Positions 25,921 through 37,200 of a stretch of 64,000 bases of DNA are shown piece by piece (the stretch's first letter is position 1; each line of letters opens with the position of its first letter). The stretch is taken from NCBI GenBank assembly GCA_013396655.1, contig WBMV01001092.1, forward strand, positions 111,548 to 175,547. The letters are read 5' to 3'. Source of the stretch: Campylorhamphus procurvoides. Lineage: Eukaryota; Chordata; Aves; Passeriformes; Dendrocolaptidae. The translations under genes and the position numbers were made by a program. The notes below the pieces were generated by a model. It was not told the origin of the DNA, made no database searches, and saw only the letters and a program-made list of their open reading frames with translations.

Positions 25921-25935
25921 AAAAAAAAAAAAAAA
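25921..25935. repeat. Poly(A) run, 15 bases
   Basis: A15 at the end of a somewhat GC-richer stretch (about 25485-25920) inside intron 2. It might be the tail of a retroposed sequence, but no AATAAA precedes it closely and I cannot identify the body. Confidence 0.85.
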
Positions 25936-26135
25936 GTAAGAAAAAAACTACCACGAAAAACCCTTCCAAACTCCTTACTTTGAGTAATCTTGTTTTCCAA
26001 ATGGAAAATGTTATAACTGTTTCCTGCTGAGAGAGGTGGGGTGCCAATGACCCCTTGTAATTAGAGATTTGTTTGCCAAATGCTTCTCTTAATCCATGGG
26101 TGAAACATCTAGAAAGGCTGTGGAATAACTGTAGA

Positions 26136-26161
26136 ATATATATATATATATATACACACAT
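26136..26161. repeat. AT microsatellite running into AC repeats
   Basis: About nine AT dinucleotides followed by ACACAC. Likely polymorphic in length. Confidence 0.9.
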
Positions 26162-28967
26162 GTACAATAGGTATACATGTAGAATATGTATAACATGTAA
26201 AGTAACTAGCTGTGTTTCTGCTTCAGTTGCTGGGACAAGTGATAAACTAAAAAAATAAGTATCCTAACAGCAGTTGCTTTCCACTTTCTAGTATGTGGCT
26301 ATTTAGTTATCTTGTAGTTGGGGTATAGTCCAAAAATCATAATTTATGGGGGGGTGTAACAGTAGAAGCCTAAACATTTGGGAAGTATAAAAAAAAAAAC
26401 TAAAGCACTGAAACACATTGGACTGGATATATTTTATGAAGTTGAGTAGTTTCGAATAGTTCAGCTTTGTCTCTTGGTCACAAGTGTAAAAATAAGTATT
26501 ACACAATGAACTCAAACTGGAAAATCTCGCAAATTTCTGATATCACTTCAGAAAGTAGGCTTTTTTCCTAGTAATGATAGTCTTAGGAGAAACTTCTTTA
26601 ATTTGTCTATCCTACTTTCTGTCTGCTATCACTTAATACTAGTAGACTTCTTTTTTCTAAACGAGCAGTACTGACTAATCTGCTTTAGATCTGGAGATTT
26701 CTGCTGCCTTAGTTAAGAGTTCTTGTTTACTTGTGTATCCCTTCACAAAGAGGTGGAAGAAAAATTCTGCAGCTCGGTGTTTGGGGTTTTTTTTAACAAG
26801 GGAATAGAATATATGAAACTTTATTTCCAGATGAAATTCTTTGAGTCTGTAGTTCTGGTATGAAATGCTAATGATAGCTGCTTATTTAATTGATTTCACT
26901 GTATGGAAATCTTGGCCAGAGAGGGATGCAGCAAAAATTAGTGTCTTTATGCTTATAAAATTCTAAATGTAAATTTGGGTGCTTTTTGCATTTAGTAATA
27001 CTATGAAAGCTACTGAAAACATTACAAGAAGTGATTTGGGGAGAACAAGGGAGTAGTGTTTATTTTCAGTCAGGGAAACCAAATTGTGGGTCAAATAACA
27101 AAACCGTGTAATGTCAGGTTGTCCATATTAAGTTTTCAAGATTTTTTTTTTATTCCAGATGATAGAATGCTCCAGGCTTATTGCAGAAAGCTCTAGTTGT
27201 TGCTACTCTTGGAGAGCAGGGAATCAGATTTGAAAGAATCTCCATTAGAGATGCTTCAGGTATAGGAGAGTGAGTGTAGAACTTGGCAGAAAAACCCTGC
27301 TGCTGATTTATTTGCAGTAGGGTCACTAACAAATCACAGAGGGTAGGCATTCAGAGAAACAAAGTAGAAAATAAGTCCGTCTCAATATTGGCCCAAAAAA
27401 GCTTCAGTTTCATGATGATTTATGTTCTTTAAGCACTTTCAATCACAGAACAGAAAACACATTTTTATAAGATTATCCATTTAGCTGTTGCCTTTCCCTT
27501 TAGTGTAATTAAGCAAATAATAAACCACTTTCTTCAGATAAGAGTGATGTTAGATTGAGCAGAAAACAGCCAAAAGCTGATCCTGGTATTGAATTCACTC
27601 AACTGAAAATACCTGTTACCCAGTTTTCTTTGGAAGGTATAGGTATTTGGAGAAGTATTTTGTCAGGTATTGTGAACTCTGCTCTATTTCATTTCAAGAT
27701 ACATGCATGGGTCAGCTTCAACTTGTGGGAAAGAAAGTCCATGATCTAAATTTCTCCTACTTATACTGAAAGTCACAGAAGTTGCAGGACTTGTCTTTGC
27801 TTTGTGATTAGTGAGGACTGGTCCACTGGGGTGGATGCTGAAGAGTTATGGTGGGTAGTGATGACTTGCCCTAGAAGACTTCAACAGTCAACTAAGAGCA
27901 AGAGATGAGGACATGTAATACTGCAAAACCTGTATCCTGCAGTATTAGTGACACAAACGGGCCATTCTAAAACAGCACAACCTTGGTTGGTGTCTGAAGC
28001 ACCAGATAGTATTTCCGGTTTAGGCTGCAATTGGATAGCTTGTACAGTGCTGAAAGAAAAGATTTGTTAAATAATAAAGAAAATTTTTGACAGCTTTTCA
28101 GTCTACAGCCCTCAGCAGTAGACTTGTATGTGAGGAGCTAAACTTCCTTTTAAAAGGAAGTGTGTTCCCTAAGTCTCGAAAATTTTGGTGTGAACAGTGG
28201 TTTTACTAGGAGGTCACATCCTTCCATGTGCAGATTTTTTGAGTCTTGGTCGTAATATTGAGTTCATTTTTTTTTTACTTTTATAGAGATTCATTCACAA
28301 AAATATATGTACAGACAGGATTTTATTCCTAATATAAAAAATGCATTTGTATATGAAAAGCATATAAATTTTATGTAACATTAGATGTATTTGTGCATAT
28401 ACAAGGGATGCTATATTTAATGTGTGGTATGTGTCTATATATAATAATACTTTTTTAGAGGTTAAATGTCCTTTGCAGCATGGAAGTCATTTGTATTGTC
28501 CTGATGAACAAAAGCTTAAAATCTTAATATTGGGTGTTAAAACATTGAAGTAGCTTTGCAGTGACACAGACTGACTATGATTAATGCTTGAAAAGGCAGC
28601 AGCATCTAAGTTTTTTTGAAAGAAATTGTGGTGTAGTTTCAAATTAATACCTTAAGCTGTCTGTTGCAACTGGAGCACTGTAGTTGGTATTTTGGACCTA
28701 ACCACACTGGAATTCCCTGTCAGTGCATCAAATGTAGTGAATGAACAAAACTGACCTTGAATGAGTGGACAAAGGTGAATAGTGTCAGCAGGCAGAAGCT
28801 TCATAGAGCTTTCGTCTCTGAGATATGCCATGGTCTTATTTCTGGGATATCTGATTAGCCTAGGCTTTTGCAAATGGATTAGATTTAGTTTGACTTTTTT
28901 ACCTAGTGACAGTTTCAATGATGTGGAGTCTTTCTTGCCTAAATTTACTTTTTTTTCACCTCCCTAG

Positions 28968-29264
28968 TTGAACCTGTTGTGAGTTTAACAAAAGGACCAA
29001 ACCCCCTAATAGATGGTGCAAATAGAACAACAGCAGCCATTTGTACAGCAGCCACTGGAAAACCTGCTGCACAGATTGACTGGGAAGGAGGCCTTGGTGA
29101 AATGGAATCCACCTCTACTTTGTTTCCAAATGAAACAGTGACAGTTGTAAGCGAGTATGTGATTGTCCCCACACGATTTGCAAGAGGAAGACGCATAACT
29201 TGTGTTGTGAGGCACCCTGCTTTGGAAAAGGAGATACGATACCCTTATGTGTTGGACATCCAGT
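28968..29264 (+). CDS. NECTIN3: NECTIN3 exon 3: Ig domain 2
   Basis: 297 bp, phase 1 to phase 1; acceptor CCCTAG ending at 28967 and donor GTAAGT at 29265. The junction codon with exon 2 reads Val, giving TVTVLVEPVVSLTKGP. Domain cysteines are in AAICTAATGKP and ITCVVRHPAL, with the core Trp in IDWEGG. The stretches GEMESTSTLFPNETVTV and PTRFARGRRITCVV match mammalian nectin-3 domain 2 almost residue for residue. Sequons: NRT and NET. In nectins this domain supports cis-dimerisation and orients domain 1; that is family knowledge. The last base T joins exon 4 as Tyr (DIQY). Confidence 0.96.
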
Positions 29265-30969
29265 GTAAGTATTCTGTAAGCTAGTGGCTGCTTGGTATAT
29301 ATCTTACAACCACCTTCTTTACTGGTGTATACCTTCCCCAGGAAGGAGATGAGCACTTTTTGCTTCAGGAAAATGAAGGAAATGAAAACTGTATAGAAGA
29401 GCTGTGCTAAGAGGCAGGTCAGGCAGGAGCAGAGTCTCTGTTTTGATAATAATGTCATGAAGCTAAAATACTACTCTATTTCTTGCTGTTGTTTGTTTTG
29501 AATATTGAATCATGGGTAAACATTATTATCCATGTTTATAAATAAAATTCAAAATATTATGGGCAAAATAATAAACTCAGTTGATCTGTAAACTGCTTGT
29601 AGCGTCTTACAATTTCAGCAGTATTAAAGAACTGTAATGAAGATTCATGTTTGAGATGACAAGTTGAAAGTAGGTTTTGCAGAGGTCAGTAAGTTATTTT
29701 CAGAGTAGTCATTAAGCTTTGTCCACTCTAATTAGCATAAGAAAAAAAAGAACATAGCATATATATTCTTAACATTTGCTCATATAATTCAAACATGTCC
29801 CAGGCTTGTTTAACGAATGTGTGGCTTTAAAATACATGAATATGTAGTGAGATGGCTTACAATGCTGCTTAGCTAAAACCAGTTAAGACAAACTTCAGTC
29901 ATGTGACTTTTTTTTTTTTGGTAAGACAATGTGTATATGACCAAAATCAACTATTTTCAAGTTGTTCCTTTGGCTAGAACCTAATTTGTACTTGTTTTTA
30001 TTCTGTTTGGTATAGAATCACTTACATTGGCATAAAATAGTGATCAGTGCTGTTTTATTTTATCAGTCTTGAAGTTTTAGATTAAAGGGCCATTGATACA
30101 GAAATAGAAATAAAGATGCTTTGTTCCCATCATTGTCTCAGAGTGTGAATAAGAGAATTTTCATATTTAAAGTGAAATGAGGATGCACGTTGATCTTAAA
30201 TATTTTTATCTGAAATTAGTGTTAAGGCATGTTTCAGAATTTCTAGCAAAATTGTATAGTAAGCAACACAGCAGCAATGGAGAAGCAATGTGTGTTCTTC
30301 AGTCTTCCCTGACACTACAGCTTTTGCATCTGCTACTTTCCTCCTGTTGTAGGAGCTTATACTAAATCATACTGTCTGTTCTGTGGCTTCTGATTATTTC
30401 AGCTGGGTGTCTCTGGCTTATATGAAATCAGCTCCTTTCTCTTTAGAGCCCTGACAACATAATTCTATATCTTGATGCCAGTGGACAACTTAATCTTATA
30501 GCTGGCATCTGTGAACTTTTTGGTGATTTCCTAATTACCTGGTTTTTCCAAAGGCTGTTTCTGATCCTTTGCTGTACCTTTTTAGTGAGAAGTAGCTCTA
30601 AATTACCATTCCTCACTTCCCAAAAGCACAAAACAGGTTCTTTTCTTCTGAAGTCTTCTCACTTCCCTAAGGTGCTGTATGGTTGCAGGAAACACTGGGA
30701 AAGTTGCACTGAAAGTTGCATATTATGCTGTAGCTAGGAACTGCATTGTGTTCTCTGTATTTTGGTGGTGGTAGTCTTTAATTTGAAAACGGGCAACCAA
30801 CCACCAAAGCAACAATCCCACTTCCTCCCTCCCCCACCCCAAAAAAATAAAAAAAGTAGCAAAACCGACATACAAAAAAGCCCCTTCTGCTCCACTGCTC
30901 TGACCATTACCTGCAATTCACTCTTCAAAAAAAAATTGTCATTGATAGATGAAATCTTTTTTTTGTCAG
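29265..30969 (+). other. NECTIN3: NECTIN3 intron 3 (1.7 kb)
   Basis: GTAAGT donor and TTTTTGTCAG acceptor. AT-rich. A C-rich, A-run-rich low-complexity patch at about 30815-30860 lies 110 bp upstream of exon 4. No other feature seen. Confidence 0.9.
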
Positions 30970-31087
30970 ATGCTCCAGAAGTTTCAGTAACTGGCTATGA
31001 TGGAAACTGGTTCATTGGAAGAGGAAATGTTCAGCTCAAATGTAATGCTGATGCAAATCCATTACCTATGGAATTTACGTGGACCAG
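30970..31087 (+). CDS. NECTIN3: NECTIN3 exon 4: first half of Ig domain 3
   Basis: 118 bp; acceptor GTCAG ending at 30969, donor GTAAAT at 31088 (weaker than the other ectodomain donors). It enters in phase 1 and ends in phase 2. It encodes APEVSVTGYDGNWFIGRGN and VQLKCNADANPLPMEFTWT, which carries the first cysteine and core Trp of the membrane-proximal Ig domain. The motif APEVSVTGYDGNWF is a close match to mammalian nectin-3. Domain 3 is therefore split by a phase-2 intron. Confidence 0.95.
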
Positions 31088-33792
31088 GTAAATATTTGTA
31101 AAAAGTGACTTGCCACATGACTCAAGTGGTATAATTGCTTAACTTAGAGAAAATCATGTTTTGAAAACAAAGAGTATATGACTTGTATTGGGTTATAATG
31201 GTTTTCAAAGAATACAAAGTGGGTGTATGTATGAATGTGGGTGGGTAGACTAAACTGTGTATGTTGCAGCATGTAGAACAAAGACCAGTAAGTCTACTAG
31301 AAATCCAACTACTGTTTCATTAGTTCCTGTTCTATTATTACTGAGAGTAGATTGTAAACAATTGAACAGACTTTTTTCTCCATCTGTATTTTAAAATCTG
31401 AAAATTACAGTTGAGATGGCTTACTGAATTATAGCATTTGTCATGTTTTTCAGAAAGTGCTCCAATAGTTGCCAAGTCAGATAAATGCATAGAGATGGAA
31501 ACTAGGTCTTGAACATATGTGTCTACTAAAAATAAAAAAAAAGGCTAACATAGAGCCATACTTCATAAATATATGAATTTTGTGGGTCCTGCTCTGAAAT
31601 TTGCTGCTTGGCTTTTGCCTTTGTATTAGAGGCAGATGAGGACAATAGAAGCAAGCACAGATAAAAATCCGGCTTGTGAAGAAAAAAAATAAACCCAGCT
31701 CTTTTAAATTTATTTGTTGCCTGTGGAAAAGGAAATAACTTTCCTAAGGATAGTGTGAGTTTGTGTGTAACTATGTTATTGTGGCTTCTGTTGGCAAATA
31801 TTTGGGAATATTTATTGATTTGAAGCTTTAATCAATTTCCCTACCTTCTCAGTTGCGGATATATAATTTAATGTAGAGAAACAGTAGTCATGGTGTGGAT
31901 TGAAAATGTTGTAATGATAAGTTTGGAATTGCTTGATGGCAGTTTTTCAGGAAAATAAAACGTTTCTGTAACTGACTCAATCCTAAAACCAGCCATTGAA
32001 ATTTTCAATCAGTGTTGCAACTTGTTCTAGCCAGAATGGCATGACTATGCTGAGCTAAGTTTAGTAAAATGTGTACTTCACCTACTGCTCCAGTAGACTG
32101 CCATCCCCATCAAAGGCTTAGCTTAAAATCAGTGTGATGAGAAATTGCAACACATAAAAATTCCTATATTCGGAAAAGCTTGCCAGGCTCTTAACAGCAG
32201 CACCGCTTTTTTCTTCAGATGCACTGGATTCTCACTTCTCTCATTTGAATTTGAGATGTATGTAACAACTAATCAATACCACCTGCATCTGCAATTTCAG
32301 AAGGAATAAACATATTTAAATATATTTAAAGTACTTCAAGCTTCAGAGGTCACTTTTAGATTTCCTAAGGTTAAAATGGAACAAATTTTTACAAAAAAAA
32401 CCTGAATTTTCTGAAATAAAACTGGGGTACCTCTTTGAGCAAAACCAAAACCTATACAAGATGGTGAATGAGGAACTCCAAGTGAATGTATGGGAAATCC
32501 ATGTTTAAAAAGGGTAACTTGAGTATTTAAGGAAACAAAAAGTAGCTGTGTTGAATTGTGTGCTGTCCTACTGGTGCCAAATTATAACTTCTAGAACTAC
32601 CACACCAAAAAATGGTGTTCCCTGGAATCAAAGATGACACTGTATTTGCTGGGATAGTGTTATTTCATGGTCAAATGTTGCATGTATGAGAATTTTATTA
32701 GAATAGACCTGGCAAACAAATTGACTGTTTCTTAAGTATTTCTAGTACTGTGAATTATGAGGTATGGGCTTGATCACTTTTATTAGCTTTATATGCTTGA
32801 GACAATTCTGGGAATATCAGAGCAAAGTAGTAGGAATGTTGTCTTGAACCTACATTTATTGGAGATCATTTTTACTGTTAACTGGGAGGTGTTTGGGTTT
32901 TTTATTTTACTATCTATTTTAAAGTGTTGGGTGGCGCTTTTTTTTATGATCCTTATAAAATCTTGCTTTCTAAATGCTTTCAAAATACTGTAATCTGGTA
33001 AGTATGTTTGAATATTGACTTAGGCCTGCTTAGCTCTTAGTAGATAATTAAATAAAAAATTGGGATGCAATGGCATGAAATTGTACGGGTATTCACTGGG
33101 CAGTTGGCAGCTCTGTTAAAATAGTTCCAGAGCCTTTGTCCTTTCCCCTTTCTTATTGTGTTTACACAGTTGTTGCTGCAATCTCAGGCAGCATGATTGG
33201 TTCAGGGGATAGAGTTGGAAAAGCCAGGTGATTAGAAACAAATTTTTTTAACCAGTTGTTTCTCCAAATGTATAACCATCCACCACATTCTGTTGCAGTG
33301 CTGTAATTTAGATGGAAAAGTGATGGGGGATGAGACAAAGCAGGTCAAGAGAGGGGGAAACTGCTTGAACTCTTGCTCAGTAATTCAGGTCAAAACATTC
33401 TGTTGATTGTGTATGGACAGAAATATCTACAGCTCAGCTGTATGCAAAAGAACACTCCTGATAGCAATAGAAGTGCTTCTTAGTTAGACTGTAAGTTTTT
33501 AGAGTTTGAGATGGCTTGTTCCTGCAAGTTCTTTGGAGTTAATGCTTTCTAGCTGTAGTAGGCTTCATTTATAGACAGCTTGCTAGTGCCAGCAGATTTG
33601 ACATTTAAAGGATTTGGAATGGAAATTAAATAAATGTTCAGGTGTACACTGAGAATGTCCAAGGAAAGCCCACTGACAATGTCATCACAGTAATAAGTTC
33701 ACTCTGTAGGTTATTACAAATATTATTTTCAGCTAGTTCCATTTAAACTAGTTGTAAAGATCCATGTTTGAAATACAGTTGTGTTTTTCTAG
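31088..33792 (+). other. NECTIN3: NECTIN3 intron 4 (2.7 kb)
   Basis: Bounded by GTAAAT and TTTTTCTAG. AT-rich unique-looking sequence; I recognise no repeat or gene in it. Confidence 0.9.
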
Positions 33793-33944
33793 GTTGGATG
33801 GACAGTGGCCTGAAGGGTTGCTGTCTGTCAACAATACTCTGCAGTTCAGCAGCCCATTGACTTATAACTACACTGGGACTTACGTCTGTAAGGTGACTAA
33901 TTCCCTTGGTCAGAGAAGTGATCAGAAGACTGTCTACATATTAG
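33793..33944 (+). CDS. NECTIN3: NECTIN3 exon 5: second half of Ig domain 3
   Basis: 152 bp; acceptor TTTTTCTAG ending at 33792 and donor GTAAGT at 33945. The junction codon with exon 4 is Arg. It encodes RLDGQWPEGLLSVNNTLQF and the second domain cysteine in YVCKVTNSLGQRSDQK, both diagnostic of nectin-3. Sequons: NNT and NYT. It ends in phase 1 with a single G, which forms an Asp codon with either exon 6 (GAT-Pro-Pro) or exon 7 (GAT-Val-Pro); this is where the two C-terminal forms diverge. Reading on into the intron adds 11 residues and stops at TGA 33977-33979. Confidence 0.96.
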
Positions 33945-34261
33945 GTAAGTCTTACTTCTCAGCAAAGCCAGTATGTTGACTTAGACTTTTCTTGGTCAGT
34001 GGTTGAATTAGCAAACTGAAGAGCCAGTTGATGCATGAAGCATTTACACCTTTTGTGAGAAAATCTATTGGAAATATGGATTTAAGAGCTATAATACAGT
34101 TTGGTATAATAACTCTATGACATGTAGTAGAAATTCTTAAAGTTAAGGCACTTCTGAGATTATTGGTTTCTCTTGATAGGTGAACTGAGATTTATTTTTT
34201 TTACAGTGTTAACCTGTGTTTGACAAGATATATTGACTGCAGTAAACAGTACCTTGTCTGT

Positions 34262-34267
34262 AATAAA
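34262..34267 (+). terminator. Candidate intronic poly(A) signal AATAAA
   Basis: AATAAA lies about 320 bases after the exon 5 donor, with a TGTA just upstream and a GTTGGTGG-type GT-rich stretch downstream. Use of it would give a secreted nectin-3 ectodomain. AATAAA is frequent by chance in AT-rich introns, so this is only a candidate. Confidence 0.25.
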
Positions 34268-37200
34268 TTGAAAAAACAGATGTTGGTGGAAGGCAAGTAA
34301 CTCCATTTAGAAAAGCCAAAGGTGCTCTTCTTTAAGGAAGTTAGAGTTACGTTCTCAATGTGTATTTCACTTCAGTTATTCATCTCATTTTCTCAGGACG
34401 CAGATACCCAGTAATCATGAAGTTTAAGTATCTCATGCAGAACTCTTGCTGATCTACTTAGTATAATATAGCAAATGTGTGTGACTGTTTAGCATCACTG
34501 CTGTTGGAACACACAATCTTGTATCTATTAGCACAGTGTAATTAATGTTTTACTCTGACACCTTCTTTGTGAAAGAACAGCTTGACTTACAGTATATGTG
34601 AGTGGTGCTGCATAAGTGTGAAAAAGCTCTCCAGGTTTCCATAATGTATTAGGAAAATTAGCTAAAACCTAGCTTGATGAATAAATGCTAATATTAGCAT
34701 TTTTATAGGGACAATAATACAAACATGAAAATTAAAGTATTTTCAATAAGTTACTGACATTAATTATTTCATTGAGGGAATTAAGTGCCAGAGTGCACGT
34801 TGGCCACCTACAGGATGCAAAGACTTCTTAGTAAGAACTTAAAGGTCAGTATGAACACTTAAGAGTTGATTCGAGAATGAGAATTTAAAACTTTTAGAAT
34901 GAATTTTTAGAATGAATCATGGAGTTGCAGTCAGACTGACATAACTACATTGTAGGCCTTTGTGGAAAGCTAGTCAGTTCTAATTAACTGCCTAGTTAAT
35001 GATCTAGCTAAGAGGAAACTTTGAAGTAGTGTGAGACTGCAGAATTATTTGTAAACAACTTAGTATTTTATATAACTTAAAAGACTTCAAGTGCTGCAAA
35101 TTGTTATGCAAGTTACTTCTGTGAGAAGTTAGTTTTGAATGCTTGGTTCTAATGCTGCTTCTGTGGAGAAGAATTCCTGGCTGCATAGCAGCGTCAAAAC
35201 AATTACAAAGACAGGCAGGTTGTAAGAAGTATTAAGTCAAAAAATTAGAATATCATAATTAAACAAGGTGTAATAACTCTGTTTTCAGCCCTATTCTAAC
35301 TCTCAGGAATGAGGGTCAGGGGGTTTCAAGTGCACCACTTTTCAAGTTGTAAGTTCAGTGAATATCATCTGCTCTAAGTAGAACTCATGCTTTTTACCAT
35401 GACTGTCATGCATGAAAATACAAGTCCATGATTCAAATTATGTTTGCAGCAAACAGATGAAAATAGGCCAACCAGGAAATCATACGTGTTTCCTAAAATG
35501 AATCAAGTGTTTGAAAAGTGGAATAGATGTACAAGGTAGTTGGGCTGTGGTGACAGCTTTTGGTTCTTGCTTACGGCAAATGTAACATAGCTTAAACAAG
35601 CTTACTGCAGAGATAGTTGGGCTGCAGGAGTCTGTCTTTGGTGTGTACTGACAGATACTGTTTAACATGTGTGCTACTTTTCAACTTTGTTCAGAGACCT
35701 TGTTTTGCTGTAGCAATTTAATTGCAAGTAGCTGGTTTTAGGGAGCACCAGAACTGAACCTCAGCTAGCTAGAAATACAATCATGGTTCTACTAGTTAGG
35801 TGCACCAGTAACAGTGACTTCAGTTGATGTTACATTAATTTCAGTTATTTAAAACTTCATGTTGATCATGCTACTGAACTGTTTAAAAGCACTGTGTATT
35901 AACCTTTCATATACAGGAGACTTGATAAAAATGAGAGAAGTGAGGCAATCATAAGTGTAACACCTGTATTGTTTTCAGAAAGAAATATTAAGCACATTTT
36001 ATTGTAACTCTTAAGAATAAATTTTCAGTGTGATTGGCTCTTTAAATAACTGAAACGTTCTTAAAATTATGCAGGATGGACAAGTAACTATGAAATAATC
36101 AAACCACATACCACCTTTAATATTTGACTTAACTGTCCAGGTATCTAGTAATGGCAAACATGGCACTGTGGTACTGTAAAGCAGTCAACAATAGCATGAA
36201 ATAAGCAATTAGTTTATTTTTCTATCTTTGCTCTTATCTGCTTTATAAAACTTGGCATAAAACATAAAGGGAAAGTTTGAAGTGGACAAAGCTGTGTCAT
36301 CACAGCATGTTTCAAATTGTAATTATGAAGCTGTCAAAAAGGTTTAGTGCTTCTGAACAGTCACAATGCTGGTAGTTGTTAAGTTTATTAGCTGCTAGAA
36401 AAAATAGCTTAAGTTGAAATGTGTTGTAGGATTGGAATGTAAGCAAATAAATTGTTTTTGATCTTAATATTCATTGTTAAAAAACTAAAGCTGTATTTTT
36501 ACTGTGTTCTGTTGTGCTCCATTTGCAAGGGAGTGGTGACCTGTGAGATTTGCATCCAGATAGGAACATACTTCTGTAATGATTGCCTTTGAGACACACT
36601 ACTCTTGTTAAAATTAGAGTCAACCTTTGTTAGCCAGCAATCCTAGGAAGGTCTGGTTTGTAAGTACAGGGTCACCCTGTAGAGTGGACATTGTCAGGAT
36701 TGACATAGCAGAGGCTGATCTCTTGTTTTACTTTTGTTTCTTCATACATAAACCTCTGTTCTGAGAGAGCATGGTGAATTCAGGCACTCCTATTTTCTCA
36801 GGTATACAAACTACCTTTTTTTTTTTCTGTTGTATAGCAGAGGATTTCCCAGGATATCCTAAATATTCCGTCATGCTTGAGCTTATGTTAATGATTAGTT
36901 TCTCTTATATCCCAAAAAAAATACTAAAGTCTTTTATTTGGTGCCTGGAAATCCCAGCTAGAAACTGCAAAAGTGCTCTGAACTTTGAAAGTGGATGATC
37001 GACACTGATGAAAGAAAGGGATGGTATCTATCTGCATATCATGCTACCGAATTTGAGGTAGGGGGACACACACTGAAAAACAATCTAAAGGAAAATGTTC
37101 AGCTCCAGCAGGGAGCCTTCACAGACAAGAAACTGTGGGGAGAGGGTTACACAGTGTCCTCATCTATTTCTTGACTTTAGAGTCAGGGTGGTTGAAGAAA

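Larger units (their letters stand above)
21723..28967 (+). other. NECTIN3: NECTIN3 intron 2 (7.2 kb)
   Basis: Bounded by GTAAGT and a pyrimidine-rich acceptor ending CCCTAG. It holds a CR1 fragment near 22.2 kb, an A15 run at 25921-25935 and an AT/AC microsatellite near 26.14 kb. Nothing else in it looks coding. Confidence 0.88.
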
